64,000 bases of DNA. It comes from an uncultured Alphaproteobacteria bacterium. Lineage in GTDB: Bacteria; Pseudomonadota; Alphaproteobacteria; HIMB59; GCA-002718135. Made by a program: the position numbers and the translations under genes. Positions 1 through 9,376 of this stretch are shown one piece after another. How positions within the stretch are numbered: the stretch's first letter is position 1; each line of letters starts with the position of its first letter. Below the pieces are notes generated by a model. It searched no databases and was not told the origin of the DNA. It worked only from the letters and a program-made list of their open reading frames with translations. The stretch spans positions 62,001 to 126,000 of the forward strand of contig CACMYX010000004.1 in the NCBI GenBank assembly GCA_902618015.1. Direction: 5' to 3'.

Positions 1-373
1 CCATAGAACTGTATACTTTTTTTATATTTTCAAAACTCCATTCCTTGTTGCTACCCCAATTTTCATAATCTGTTTCCAATCCTCTTGCATAGACCATTGC
101 ATTTATTGAGCCAGAGCCGCCTAAAACTTTACCTCTCGGATAATATATTTGCCTATTGAATAAATTATATTGTTTTTCTGAATAGAAGTTCCAATTAATT
201 TTTTTGTTATAAAATGTCATTCCATAACCAAGAGGAACGTCAATAATAGGATTGTTATCTTTTGGCCCAGCCTCAATAAGAACTATATTAAAATTAGTTT
301 CATTAAGAAGTTTATTTGCTATTATGCTTCCAGCAGAGCCTGCACCAATAATTGCTATATCAATATTATTCAA
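1..373 (-). CDS. GMC-family FAD oxidoreductase, N-terminal part (runs off left edge)
   Basis: These are the first ~124 residues of a GMC-family FAD oxidoreductase (choline/alcohol/sugar dehydrogenase type); the remainder lies beyond the window. Seen directly: FAD-binding motif GAGSAG at residues 10-15, the strand-2 acidic end EAG at 34-36, and the GMC signature PRGKVLGGSGSIN at 79-91. The start is taken as TTG at 373, because an in-frame TAA lies six codons upstream with no ATG or GTG between. The gene begins one base after the NagB-like gene ends, so it is probably the last visible member of the amino-sugar operon. No signal peptide is seen. The substrate cannot be read from this fragment; a sugar or alcohol from the same pathway is only an inference. 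Confidence 0.85.
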   Translation of the reverse strand, partial: MNNIDIAIIGAGSAGSIIANKLLNETNFNIVLIEAGPKDNNPIIDVPLGYGMTFYNKKINWNFYSEKQYNLFNRQIYYPRGKVLGGSGSINAMVYARGLETDYENWGSNKEWSFENIKKVYSSM

Positions 374-374
374 A

Positions 375-1397
375 TTAGAATGTTTGTGTTACTTTAGTTA
401 AATATCTAGGATTGTCTGGATCTAATCCCTTTTCAAAAGAGTAATTAACAATCCATGGGTAAAATTTTGATAGTACTATTATTGGATCTAATTCTATCAT
501 TTCACTAGTGTTATATCTTAATTTTGTATTTGAGTTTTCATCATAGGTAATTTCATAGTGAAGATTAGTTAGTGAAATAATTTGACTAGAATCTTTTGCT
601 ACTATCATCCCACTTTTATCTCTAAGCGATATAGTAAATAACTTGAATGAGTTTTCTATCAAGCTTTTTGGACCATGCATTACTTCAGCGCTACTAAAAG
701 GTTCTATCATTTCTTGACATAACTCTTTAAACTTTAAAGATATTTCATTAGAAATTGCGTATCCAATACCCCTACTAATTATATATCCGTTACTTATCGT
801 TTTATCTAATATATTTGGACTCCATTGATTTTGATTATCTAAAATTAAATGATCGCTTAGCTTTTCAATTTGCTTGTTAATATCTTTTTTATTAAGAGTA
901 TTAAAAACAAGCTTTAAAATTATCAATAAAGACAAAACAAAAGTTTTTGTTGCTGCAACACTTTTTTCCTCTCCTGCATTTATATCAAAAAAATAATTGG
1001 ATGTTTTTATAATGGGGCTATTTAAATTATTACTTATTAATATGGTCATTGCTCCCATTTTTTGTACCATTTTATGACATTCGACTAAATCTTCACTTTT
1101 TCCAGATTGGGAAATAATGAAAACTAATGCTCTCGAAAAATCAAATTTTGATTCCTCTAAAGTTATTATAGATGGAGGCATGCTATATGTTGGTAAACCA
1201 AGATATTTTGCAAACATATAAGACAAATAAAGAGCTGCACAATCTGAAGTACCTCTTGCCACAGTAACAACATAATCAATTTTTTTTTCTGATATTAAAT
1301 TTGATATTTCCTGGTAATTATTTTTATCATTCAAGCAAAAATGATTAATTTTACTTGGAATTGAGAGTGCTTCAGATAAAACTTGAGAACTAGACAT
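375..1397 (-). CDS. SIS-domain glucosamine-6-phosphate deaminase, NagB-II type
   Basis: This 340-residue protein consists of two SIS (sugar isomerase) domains and resembles the isomerase half of GlmS without the glutaminase domain. That is the architecture of NagB-II deaminases, which convert glucosamine-6-phosphate to fructose-6-phosphate and ammonia. Seen: a phosphosugar-binding serine loop SQSGKSEDLV near residue 96 and a second-domain motif AEVMHGPKSLIEN near residue 238, comparable to the KHGPLALI-type loop of GlmS. There is no N-terminal cysteine domain, so glutamine-dependent synthesis is excluded. The start overlaps the end of nagA by 8 bases, implying translational coupling and the consecutive NagA-NagB step. 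An AgaS-type ketose/aldose isomerase acting on galactosamine-6-phosphate is the main alternative. Confidence 0.8.
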   Translation of the reverse strand: MSSSQVLSEALSIPSKINHFCLNDKNNYQEISNLISEKKIDYVVTVARGTSDCAALYLSYMFAKYLGLPTYSMPPSIITLEESKFDFSRALVFIISQSGKSEDLVECHKMVQKMGAMTILISNNLNSPIIKTSNYFFDINAGEEKSVAATKTFVLSLLIILKLVFNTLNKKDINKQIEKLSDHLILDNQNQWSPNILDKTISNGYIISRGIGYAISNEISLKFKELCQEMIEPFSSAEVMHGPKSLIENSFKLFTISLRDKSGMIVAKDSSQIISLTNLHYEITYDENSNTKLRYNTSEMIELDPIIVLSKFYPWIVNYSFEKGLDPDNPRYLTKVTQTF

Positions 1398-2484
1398 TAA
1401 TTTTTTTTCCTCTTAAATAAACTTCTTTTAGGTTAAATTCTTTATCTAAAATAAGAAAATTACTTAAAAAATTTTTTTGAATTATACCGACATTATCTAG
1501 ATTCAAATATTTTGAAGCATTATAACTCGTTAAAGCAACTGCTTCTTCTAATGAGAAATCCATTGATATTAAATTTTTAAAAGTTTGATCCATAGTAACA
1601 ATACTTCCTGCTAAAGTACCATCAGACTTAATTTTTACTGAATGATTTTCTTTTTTTATATTATTTTTTGCAAAAATATATTCTCCATCATTCAATCCAC
1701 TTGCGTTAATAGAATCTGTTATTGTATACAAACCAGGAATACATTTTTTTGCAATTTTTATTGCTTCTTTACTTACATGAATATTATCACAAATTATTTC
1801 AGCATATTTTCCTTTTAAAAGAGCAGCTGATAAAACTCCTGGGGATCTATGATCATTACCAGACATAGCATTATACAAATGTGTAAAACCAATTTCATGA
1901 TCTTTCATAATTTTTTCACAGCAATTAAAGTCTGCCAAAGTGTGACCAAATTGAATCTTAATATTTAGCTCCACTAAATCATTTATAAATTTTTGCATTC
2001 CATCAATTTCTGGAGCTAAAGTAATGATTTTTACATCAGAAATTTCAAGAATTTTTTTTATAAAATCTAAAGATGGTTTCTCAGTTAAATTTGGTTGAGC
2101 ACCAAGTTTATTAGGATTAATAAAAGGTCCCTCTAAATGTACTCCAAGGATATTATTACCATTATCTCTCTTTATTTCCTTAAATCCTTCTAAAGCTGAA
2201 ATAGTATTTTCTAAGGTATTTGTCCAAGTAGTTGGCATTATTGAAGTTGTTCCATGCCGTAAATGATATTTTGACATTTCAATAATTGATTGTGTACCCT
2301 CCATTACATCAAAACCATTACCACCATGACAATGGAGATCAACAAAACCAGGAATTATAATATTATCATAATCTTCAGTGTCTTTTATTTTCAAGTCGAT
2401 AATTTTTTCGTTGAAATATACATCTCCAACATAGGAAGAGTTATGATTTATAATTTTCCCACTAACTTTATTTTGATCAGTCAT
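1390..2484 (-). CDS. nagA: N-acetylglucosamine-6-phosphate deacetylase
   Basis: NagA hydrolyses N-acetylglucosamine-6-phosphate to glucosamine-6-phosphate and acetate in the cytoplasm. The 364-residue length is normal for the family. Seen: metal-site motif HCHGGNGFDVMEG near residue 51, the metal-ligand glutamate in GVHLEGPFI near 115, the histidines in FGHTLADF and THLYNAMSG (about 180-207), and the catalytic aspartate in TDSINASG near 256. These are the amidohydrolase-superfamily residues expected of an active enzyme. It sits between an SIS protein and the NagB-II-like gene, overlapping the latter by 8 bases, within a locus that also encodes a GH20 hexosaminidase and a sugar importer. N-acetylgalactosamine-6-phosphate deacetylase (AgaA) is a related alternative. 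Confidence 0.92.
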   Translation of the reverse strand: MTDQNKVSGKIINHNSSYVGDVYFNEKIIDLKIKDTEDYDNIIIPGFVDLHCHGGNGFDVMEGTQSIIEMSKYHLRHGTTSIMPTTWTNTLENTISALEGFKEIKRDNGNNILGVHLEGPFINPNKLGAQPNLTEKPSLDFIKKILEISDVKIITLAPEIDGMQKFINDLVELNIKIQFGHTLADFNCCEKIMKDHEIGFTHLYNAMSGNDHRSPGVLSAALLKGKYAEIICDNIHVSKEAIKIAKKCIPGLYTITDSINASGLNDGEYIFAKNNIKKENHSVKIKSDGTLAGSIVTMDQTFKNLISMDFSLEEAVALTSYNASKYLNLDNVGIIQKNFLSNFLILDKEFNLKEVYLRGKKINV

Positions 2485-2539
2485 CTAACTTTAATATCTT
2501 ATATAGCAATTTCTTGATTTTTAAAAAAATTTAAATAAC

Positions 2540-3268
2540 TTATAAATGAGGATTAATCTTACTAAATTTTTTCTCTAATATATCATTATTTTTTTTCGCA
2601 TTTGGCATATTTACACTGATGTAGAATGGGAATAATTTTTCATTTTTTAAGATATTTGCAACTTCAATTAAAATTGAATTTAAAATAAAAGATCCAGTAA
2701 TTGTTGAAGCTGGCCCAACCATATTATCTTTTACATTTATAATCGCATCGCCAGGTGGAATCTTATTATCAATGAATATATCTGTTATTTCAAATAATCT
2801 TTTATTTAATTTAGATAGAGGAGCTTGTTTAGAAAATTTAACAGATGTAAGTGAAATAGTTTTTATCTTTTTTTTCTTTGCAATTAAAGCCGCTTCAACT
2901 GGCGCGTGATTAACGCCAGAATTAGATACAATCATTAAAACATCTTTGCTGGTAATTTTATATTTAGCGAGAGCTTTTTTAGCAATATTTGGAGTTCTTT
3001 CTAGAGCAGTTGCTTTTCTTGCTCCTTTTTTAAAACTTAGATCATCATCTCTTATTGGACAAGCAGCGGCAAAACCTCCTGCTCTGTGAAATGATTCTTC
3101 TCCTAGTAATCTAGAATGTCCAGTTCCAAAAATATATAACTGCCCACCTTTTTTATATGATTTGCTAATTAATTTAGCACACTGTAAGAATTTTTTTTCT
3201 TCTTCTTTTAATATCTTCTTTAATATTGAATTAATTTTTGAGGAATAAGACCTTGTTAATTTACTCAT
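2540..3268 (-). CDS. SIS-domain protein, UPF0309-like
   Basis: This 242-residue protein has a single SIS domain. A short helical N-terminus precedes the phosphosugar loop FGTGHSRLLGEE near residue 48, and VSNSGVNHAPVEAALIAKK near 114 forms the second half of the site. It resembles the UPF0309 group, members of which lie next to nagA in several bacteria; the substrate of that group is not established to my knowledge. It lies between the solute-binding-protein gene and nagA and is separated from the former by a strong hairpin, so it may be expressed at a lower level than the binding protein. A role in isomerising, binding or sensing an amino-sugar phosphate is an inference from context. An etherase activity like MurQ is less likely given the short length. 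Confidence 0.7.
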   Translation of the reverse strand: MSKLTRSYSSKINSILKKILKEEEKKFLQCAKLISKSYKKGGQLYIFGTGHSRLLGEESFHRAGGFAAACPIRDDDLSFKKGARKATALERTPNIAKKALAKYKITSKDVLMIVSNSGVNHAPVEAALIAKKKKIKTISLTSVKFSKQAPLSKLNKRLFEITDIFIDNKIPPGDAIINVKDNMVGPASTITGSFILNSILIEVANILKNEKLFPFYISVNMPNAKKNNDILEKKFSKINPHL

Positions 3269-3286
3269 TTGATTTTTACATTAGAT

Positions 3287-3309
3287 GCTAGGGCAAGTTT
3301 TGCCCTAGC
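3287..3309 (-). other. Intercistronic hairpin downstream of the sugar-binding-protein gene
   Basis: A perfect 10-bp inverted repeat (GCTAGGGCAA pairing with TTGCCCTAGC) with a 3-base loop lies 15 bases after the stop of the solute-binding-protein gene and 18 bases before the next start. No T-run follows on the minus strand, so it is not a textbook terminator. An mRNA-stabilising or partial attenuating element that raises binding-protein levels over the downstream genes is the likely role. Confidence 0.6.
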
Positions 3310-3324
3310 AATATATTAAAATGA

Positions 3325-4536
3325 TTATTTATATTCTTCTAACTCTTCAGCAGCTTCAGCTACTAAATCAGCTGGATCACCTTCACCAAGAATTGCTCCT
3401 TGGATCATATTATTCATAACTGATTGAAAAGCTTTATAATCAACAAATAGAGGTTCTGGTCCACCATCTCCAATTGCATCAATAAACATCATCCAATAGT
3501 CATCATTGTAAGGTGCTTCACTACCTATTGAATCGTATTGCATAATTGGAGTTAATCCCCACTCAGTATCTAATTTATATTGCCACTTTGGAGAAGTAAC
3601 CATTGCTGCAAATTTATTAGCAAGCTCTTCATTTCCAGTATTATTAAAAACAGCAATACTGTCAGTAATTAATAATGTTCCTTGCTCACCTTGTGGTCCA
3701 GCAGGAATTCTAACAGTTTTCATATTTAGATCTTCATTGTGAGTACCTCGTCCCCATGGGCCGTCTATGTACATTGCAATTTTTTTATCATTAAGAAGAT
3801 CTCTTAATTGAGATCTTTCATATGCTAAAGGACCCTCTTGAGCTACGTTTGCTAATTTTCCATAAAAAGCAAGAGCTTCAACTGCGTTTGAACTATTTAA
3901 AGTAATTGTATTGGTATCAGGATCAATAACTTGACCTCCATTACTGTATAAATAATTCAGGAACTGATGCATGGTATTATCAAAATCCTTACCAGTTAAT
4001 CCAATTCCAGCAACACCTGGTACATTATTTGTAACAGCTTCAGCCATTGTATATAATTCATCCCATGTTTTAGGGCCTTCACATGCAACACCCGCTTGCT
4101 CTAGTAAATCACAATTCATAAATAAAGCTTTTGTAGAAAAAGCTCTTGGATATCCCCAAACCTTACCCATGTGAGATACAGTATTTAAAATACCAGGTTG
4201 ATACATGCCAATTTGTGACTGAGGTATGTCAACATTAATGATATGACCATTTTCAGCAAGTCCTTTTAATGTTCTAGAACCAACATAGGCTAAATCTACA
4301 GGATCTCCCGCAATAGCCAAGTTTATTACTTTGTCCTGACAAGTTCCCCAGGGAACAGCTTCCCATTTAATAGTAACTCCAGGATTGGCACTTTCGAATT
4401 CTGCTGCAACATCCATATCCGCTTGTCTAATTTCACCGCCACATAGAATTCCATGTAATTCCTGTGAATTTGCATTGAAACCAAAAAACAAAAAAAATAT
4501 GAAAGAAGCGATTGAAGTAGTTTTTAAAAATTTCAT
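3325..4536 (-). CDS. ABC sugar transporter, extracellular solute-binding protein (family 1)
   Basis: This 403-residue periplasmic binding protein captures a sugar or oligosaccharide for the MalF/MalG-type permeases encoded just upstream. An N-terminal signal peptide is visible: a basic start (MKFLK), a hydrophobic core to about residue 20, and a likely cleavage after FNANS. The mature part has the fold signature of family 1 binding proteins (LAIAGDPVDLAYVGS near 72, then GYPRAFSTKALFMN near 123). A strong ribosome-binding site GGAGG lies 5 bases before the ATG. The gene has a 69-base leader after malG and a hairpin after its stop, both suited to extra expression. The ligand is not visible in the sequence; GlcNAc-containing saccharides are inferred from the neighbouring GH20 and nag genes. 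Confidence 0.9.
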   Translation of the reverse strand: MKFLKTTSIASFIFFLFFGFNANSQELHGILCGGEIRQADMDVAAEFESANPGVTIKWEAVPWGTCQDKVINLAIAGDPVDLAYVGSRTLKGLAENGHIINVDIPQSQIGMYQPGILNTVSHMGKVWGYPRAFSTKALFMNCDLLEQAGVACEGPKTWDELYTMAEAVTNNVPGVAGIGLTGKDFDNTMHQFLNYLYSNGGQVIDPDTNTITLNSSNAVEALAFYGKLANVAQEGPLAYERSQLRDLLNDKKIAMYIDGPWGRGTHNEDLNMKTVRIPAGPQGEQGTLLITDSIAVFNNTGNEELANKFAAMVTSPKWQYKLDTEWGLTPIMQYDSIGSEAPYNDDYWMMFIDAIGDGGPEPLFVDYKAFQSVMNNMIQGAILGEGDPADLVAEAAEELEEYK

Positions 4537-4605
4537 GTTTCCTCCAAATTATTTACTACCGTACCACTATAATATGAATACAATCAAGCGAATTTATTTA
4601 ATATA

Positions 4606-5445
4606 TTAGTTTTTTACAGCCCCAGCTGTTAAACCTTCTACAATATACTTTTGTAAAAATATAAAGACTATTAAAACTGGGAATACTCCAACAATAGAAG
4701 CTGCCATCATTTCATTCCATTTCACAGATTGGTAGCCAATGAATTCAGTTAAACCAGATACTATTGGCATATATTCTCTAATTGAATTAAATGTTATAGC
4801 AAAGAGGAATTGTTGAGCGTAAGCTTGAATAAAAGCATATATAGCAGTTACAGCAATGCCTGGAGTGCTCAATGGTGCAATAATTCTGAAAAGAATATCC
4901 ATTCTCGAAGCTCCATCACAATATGCTGCCTCCTCTAGCTCAACTGGAATTTTTTCAAAATATGCTTTCAATAGCCATATTGAAGTTGGAATACAAAATG
5001 CTATTCCTGGTACAATCATTGCAAAATATGTATTTAAAAGGTCAAAATATCTTAATAGTTTAAATAGAGGTATTAATAATACCGCACCAGAAAACATATT
5101 TACTGCCAAAAGAACCCATAAACTACCTTGTTTGAATGGGAAATTAAATCTTGCGTATGAGTACGCAGCAGGAATTACAAATAAAAGTGTAAAAAAAGTT
5201 ACTGTAATAGCCATAAAAAAACTATTAAAAATATATCTTCCTAAAAGAGGAACTGTGTTCCACATTTCTCTATATGCCCAAAAAGATAGGTCATCAGAAT
5301 AAAATTGATAAGGAGATCTAAATATGTGCTTTAAAGGTCGTAAAGACGCGTAAAACATTTCAACAAAGGGTAATAAGATAAATATAAAAAAAACAGTTAT
5401 GCTTAGATATAAAAATATTTTTAAAGGTAAGCTATATTTATCCAT
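4606..5445 (-). CDS. ABC sugar transporter permease, MalG type
   Basis: This inner-membrane subunit of a carbohydrate ABC importer is 279 residues long with six predicted transmembrane segments, the first near residues 12-32 and the last at about 245-265. The EAA loop that contacts the ATPase is visible as EEAAYCDGASRMDILFR near residue 172, with the conserved glycine. It pairs with the MalF-type permease encoded immediately upstream, whose stop overlaps this start by 8 bases. The C-terminal tail VEGLTAGAVKN is typical of MalG-like proteins. No ATPase gene is present in this operon, so the transporter must borrow a shared MsmK/UgpC-like ATPase encoded elsewhere. Confidence 0.9.
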   Translation of the reverse strand: MDKYSLPLKIFLYLSITVFFIFILLPFVEMFYASLRPLKHIFRSPYQFYSDDLSFWAYREMWNTVPLLGRYIFNSFFMAITVTFFTLLFVIPAAYSYARFNFPFKQGSLWVLLAVNMFSGAVLLIPLFKLLRYFDLLNTYFAMIVPGIAFCIPTSIWLLKAYFEKIPVELEEAAYCDGASRMDILFRIIAPLSTPGIAVTAIYAFIQAYAQQFLFAITFNSIREYMPIVSGLTEFIGYQSVKWNEMMAASIVGVFPVLIVFIFLQKYIVEGLTAGAVKN

Positions 5446-6340
5446 GAGATACCTTTTTGTTTATTCTTGAAAGTAAATAAAAATATGCAATTGCAAACGT
5501 TGATATCATAATTACGATCATTACTGCTCTAGCAGATCCCTTACCAAACTTATAATTACCCAGTGCCATTTTGTAAGTATCTATAATCAAAGTTGTTGTT
5601 GCTCCTCTTGGTCCGCCTTCTGTTAAAATATAAATTATATCAAAAGAGACAAAAGTAGATACAGCGGAAATTAGAGACATAGTTATAATTACCGGTGTTA
5701 ATTGAGGTAGTGTTATGTGATACCATCTACTAAATCTACCAGCTCCATCACAATAAGCAGCTTCATATAAATCTCTTGGAATTGCTTGCATACCAGCCAA
5801 GAAAAAAAGTGTAACAAATGGTACGCCAACCCAGATGTCGGTTACCATTGTTGCAATAAAAGCGCTATTTTTATAAGCCAAAAAACTAAATGGTCCATCT
5901 AGAATTCCTAATCGAATTCCAATACCAGATAGTATTCCAAAATGACCATTGTAAACCCACATCCAACCAAGTGCACCAATTGCAATCGGCACAACCCAAG
6001 GAGGTAAAACTAAAATTCTAAAGAATGATCTACCTCTCAAACTTGCGTTGAGCAAAACGGCCCCTATCATTCCTATTATTAACTTTAGTAAAACTGAGAA
6101 AAAGGTCCATACAAATGTTCGTATAGCTATTTTACTAAATTTAGAACTAGATAGAAGTTTTTCATAATTTTCAAAACCAACGTAGTCTTCACCGGCTATA
6201 CTAGAATTAGTAAATGATAATCTAAATGTTTCTATTAAAGGCCATCCCACTATACACAAAAGGTATATAACTGCTGGAGCTATTAGAATGTAAGCTAAAA
6301 AATATTGTGAGTTATATGAATTTAATTTATTTTTTTTCAT
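5438..6340 (-). CDS. ABC sugar transporter permease, MalF/UgpA type
   Basis: The 300-residue inner-membrane permease forms the heterodimer partner of the MalG-type subunit. Six transmembrane segments are apparent: one near the N-terminus (about 15-37), then five between about 75 and 292. The EAA loop reads YEAAYCDGAGRFSRWYHITL near residue 191, with the conserved EAA and glycine. The stop overlaps the malG-like start by 8 bases and the start lies directly against the Gfo/Idh/MocA gene, so all are in one transcript with the GH20 gene. The tail ends LLSRINKKVSHG on the cytoplasmic side. Lactose, glycerol-3-phosphate or chitooligosaccharide transporters share this architecture, so the substrate is inferred only from context. 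Confidence 0.9.
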   Translation of the reverse strand: MKKNKLNSYNSQYFLAYILIAPAVIYLLCIVGWPLIETFRLSFTNSSIAGEDYVGFENYEKLLSSSKFSKIAIRTFVWTFFSVLLKLIIGMIGAVLLNASLRGRSFFRILVLPPWVVPIAIGALGWMWVYNGHFGILSGIGIRLGILDGPFSFLAYKNSAFIATMVTDIWVGVPFVTLFFLAGMQAIPRDLYEAAYCDGAGRFSRWYHITLPQLTPVIITMSLISAVSTFVSFDIIYILTEGGPRGATTTLIIDTYKMALGNYKFGKGSARAVMIVIMISTFAIAYFYLLSRINKKVSHG

Positions 6341-7486
6341 TTAATTAATTATACTATCTAATCTTTCCCAAGTTTCACTGAGATCAATAACTTTTTTATT
6401 AATTCTTGCTTCGTCAATTTTCATTGCGATAATGCCAGCTTCCATACATTCAACTATTCCTACAGGTAACTTGTTATTATTATCAAGTAAATAATTATTT
6501 ATTTCTTTTGCCATCAAACTATCTGCGCCATAATGACCTTTAACCTCTTTCCCAAATGCAGCTCCATAATTCTCATCGATTAAAACATTATTATTCTCAT
6601 CATGAGCTTTCATATAGCCTCTAACAAAATCTCCCTCAATCATTCCTGATGATCCAATAACTGCAAATCTTCTATATTCATCTGGGACCTTCATATTAGT
6701 ATGAAAGGATAGCACTGCATTATTTTCATATTCAATTATTGCTACTTGATGATCAATAATATCAGCATCACTATCAAAAACATTTGATTTTGACTCCCAA
6801 CCTATTAGTCTGTCTTTTGTATATTGTTCATGAGAACCTTCTGGAAGATTATTTGGTATAAAAGATCTTCTTGATCCAAAACTAGCAACTTTCATAGGCC
6901 TGCTTGCCGTTATCATCGAATAGAAATCAATATCATGACAACATTTTTCAAGCATAAAACCTCCTGAATATTTTTGTTTTCTTCTCCAATTTCTCATGAA
7001 AAAAGCACCATGGGATGGCTCAATGTGTTCTGAAGCTTCAATCGATATTATATTTCCAATAGCATTTTGATCTAATAATTTTCTTACAGATCTAGCTTGT
7101 TGCGAATATCTTAAAACTAAACCAACTATTATTCTATCCTTACCATATTCTTTAATTAGTTTTGCTAATTCGAAAGTTTGCTGTTCATTTATTACTATAG
7201 GTTTTTCAGCAAATATTTTTAGTCCAGCTCTTAATCCACACTTAATATGATCTAAATGTAAATGGTTAGGAGACCCAATCATTAACATATCTAGTTTCTC
7301 TTGATCTAACATTTTATTTAAATTTGAATAAGTTTTTTTTGGCAAAAAATTATGTTTCTCAGCAAATTCTTTACCTATTGGTTGAGGATCTACATAAGCA
7401 ACCATTTCAAAATTAGGATTAATTTTTGAAAATTCATTATAAACACTTACCGTTCTATTCCCAAAACCAACTGCACCTATTTTCAT
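6341..7486 (-). CDS. Gfo/Idh/MocA family sugar oxidoreductase
   Basis: This is a 381-residue NAD(P)-dependent oxidoreductase of the Gfo/Idh/MocA superfamily. Seen: N-terminal Rossmann motif GAVGFGNRT (residues 4-12), the cofactor/substrate motif AEKPIV near residue 93, and the active-site region GGFMLEKCCHDIDFYSMI near 192 carrying the histidine and aspartate of the family. The C-terminal half forms the substrate domain. It lies between the GH20 hexosaminidase and the importer permeases, so it probably oxidises, reduces or epimerises a saccharide, or cleaves a glycosidic bond by an oxidise-eliminate mechanism as GH109 and GH4 enzymes do. That last point is an inference and the exact substrate is unknown. 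Confidence 0.8.
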   Translation of the reverse strand: MKIGAVGFGNRTVSVYNEFSKINPNFEMVAYVDPQPIGKEFAEKHNFLPKKTYSNLNKMLDQEKLDMLMIGSPNHLHLDHIKCGLRAGLKIFAEKPIVINEQQTFELAKLIKEYGKDRIIVGLVLRYSQQARSVRKLLDQNAIGNIISIEASEHIEPSHGAFFMRNWRRKQKYSGGFMLEKCCHDIDFYSMITASRPMKVASFGSRRSFIPNNLPEGSHEQYTKDRLIGWESKSNVFDSDADIIDHQVAIIEYENNAVLSFHTNMKVPDEYRRFAVIGSSGMIEGDFVRGYMKAHDENNNVLIDENYGAAFGKEVKGHYGADSLMAKEINNYLLDNNNKLPVGIVECMEAGIIAMKIDEARINKKVIDLSETWERLDSIIN

Positions 7487-7505
7487 ATTTATTTTTAGTT
7501 TAACA

Positions 7506-9368
7506 TTAAAAATTATGATATCGCCAGCCTAATTTTTTTAAGAAATTCATAGAATTTAATAAAGCTGAACGAAATTCAGTCCAAGTTCTAGAAATTTTTC
7601 CTTTCCATGCAACTTCTGATAAAGTTCCTAATCGTGGATTAATCATTTGATCAAAAAATTTTTTATCTGTAATTGTCTCTGACCACAATTGGCCTTGTAA
7701 CCCTTTTATCAATTCTGACTTATTTATATCTTTTGTTGGGTTCCATTCAAAAATATCTTTTACTTCTATAGTTGCAGCCCAACATATTCCTCTTTCTTCA
7801 GTTGAATTATTATAAGCCATATCAAAATATGTTTTTTGACCAGGACAAAGTATTGTTTCAAATCCCTTATTTGTAGTTTCTTTTGCAACATCTGAATGCT
7901 CCCATGAAAAGATCAAACATGATTTATCAATTTTTCCAGCACTTCCACCTACGCCATGATTGATATGAGGAGGCACTGCCGCCTCATTCCAAGCAGCTGT
8001 TCTTTTATTTTTTGATTTAAGAAAATCTATTAAAAAATTCATATAGTAATCTTGATATTCCTCTTGTGATTTAATATTATTTTTTTTCATAAACTCGATA
8101 ATTGCTGGAGAACCTTCCCACGCATTACTTGGTCTTTCATCAACGCCAACATGAATTACATCATATGAGAAAATATCACTTACTTCATTCAACATATCTT
8201 TTAAAAAAGTTACAGTTTTTTCTAAGGAAGGATTTATGGTATTATTCTTATACGAACCAACATCTTCACTAACTATATTTGAAGACTGTTCTCTAAGTTC
8301 TGGCATGATTTCTAGTAATGCCCAAGAATGTGCTGGCAAATCAATTTCAGGCATAATCTCAATATTTAATTTTTTTGCATATATAATTAAATCTTTGATA
8401 TCTTCCTGTGAGTAATATCCGCCGTATTTATCATAACCACTTCCGTACAATGGTGGTATTTTAAAATTATATCCTCTGTATCCTCCATTTAATGCTAGAT
8501 CTGGATATTTTTTAATTTCAATTCTCCACGCTTCGTTGTCTGTTAAATGCCAGTGAAATCTATTAAGCTTAAATAATGCCATGTAATTAAATAGACGTTT
8601 GATTTCATCAATAGTATAGAATTGTCTTGCACAATCGAGATGCATTCCTCTCCATTGATATTTTGGATTATCGTGTATTGTACAAATTGGAAGCTTTGTT
8701 TGATAGAAATCAATTAAATGAACTAAAGATATAAGACCATATAGCTTTCCACCATAAGTATTGTATTTAATATCAATATTATCTTTTGTTATCTGGATAA
8801 AATATTGATCATTTAATAACTGATCATCTTTTTTAAAGAAAATTGGAAATCCTTTTTCAGAAGTAAAATTAATATCCAATTTGGAAATAATATTTTGCAA
8901 ATTAGAAATAATTTCAATTTCCGTATTTAGATTAAATGTTTTATTTTTAATATTTAAAAATTCATTTTGTAAATAAATTTTTTCTGGCTCAGGAATAATA
9001 GGTATAAAATTTTTTGTTTTTAAATCTTCATAAGTTTTCTTTTTAATTGGTTTTTCAAATATCAAATCTGAAACATTTATATTTAATTTACTATTGTTTA
9101 ATGTATCAATAATGAAAATACCTTCCGGACCACACGAAAGGTTGAAGTTACCAATTTTAGGAATTTGTAAATCTAATAAAATTGTATTTTTTTTTATAGA
9201 TAACTCGTAATAACGTCCAATTTGCTTAATTATTTCACCTCCTGATATAGATTTTATTGAATAAACTAATGAGAAACACAATTTTAAATTTGAATCTACT
9301 AATTTATCATCAAGAATAATTTTTAATTTATTTTCTTTTGTAAAAGATATATTAATTTGATGAATCAT
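7506..9368 (-). CDS. Beta-N-acetylhexosaminidase, GH20, apparently cytoplasmic
   Basis: This 620-residue enzyme should release terminal GlcNAc or GalNAc by substrate-assisted catalysis. Seen: an N-terminal GH20b-like domain (about 105-230), then the TIM barrel with FHWHLTDNEAWRIEIKKYP at 271-289, MPEIDLPAHSWALL at 339-352, and the catalytic pair D410-E411 in HVGVDE. The C-terminal motif GLQGQLWSE supports an intact active site. The N-terminus is polar and lacks any signal peptide, so the enzyme probably acts on saccharides after import by the adjacent ABC transporter. It is the first gene of the minus-strand operon. A TATAAT hexamer lies 8 bases before the ATG, pointing to a leaderless mRNA. 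The physiological glycan is unknown; chitobiose or GlcNAc-Gal disaccharides are the leading guesses. Confidence 0.92.
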   Translation of the reverse strand: MIHQINISFTKENKLKIILDDKLVDSNLKLCFSLVYSIKSISGGEIIKQIGRYYELSIKKNTILLDLQIPKIGNFNLSCGPEGIFIIDTLNNSKLNINVSDLIFEKPIKKKTYEDLKTKNFIPIIPEPEKIYLQNEFLNIKNKTFNLNTEIEIISNLQNIISKLDINFTSEKGFPIFFKKDDQLLNDQYFIQITKDNIDIKYNTYGGKLYGLISLVHLIDFYQTKLPICTIHDNPKYQWRGMHLDCARQFYTIDEIKRLFNYMALFKLNRFHWHLTDNEAWRIEIKKYPDLALNGGYRGYNFKIPPLYGSGYDKYGGYYSQEDIKDLIIYAKKLNIEIMPEIDLPAHSWALLEIMPELREQSSNIVSEDVGSYKNNTINPSLEKTVTFLKDMLNEVSDIFSYDVIHVGVDERPSNAWEGSPAIIEFMKKNNIKSQEEYQDYYMNFLIDFLKSKNKRTAAWNEAAVPPHINHGVGGSAGKIDKSCLIFSWEHSDVAKETTNKGFETILCPGQKTYFDMAYNNSTEERGICWAATIEVKDIFEWNPTKDINKSELIKGLQGQLWSETITDKKFFDQMINPRLGTLSEVAWKGKISRTWTEFRSALLNSMNFLKKLGWRYHNF

Positions 9369-9376
9369 AACGAACC

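Noticed and set aside
4856..5302. 148-codon plus-strand open frame inside the MalG-type permease gene
   Set aside because: It is a shadow of a well-supported membrane protein gene on the other strand, with no family features or ribosome-binding site.
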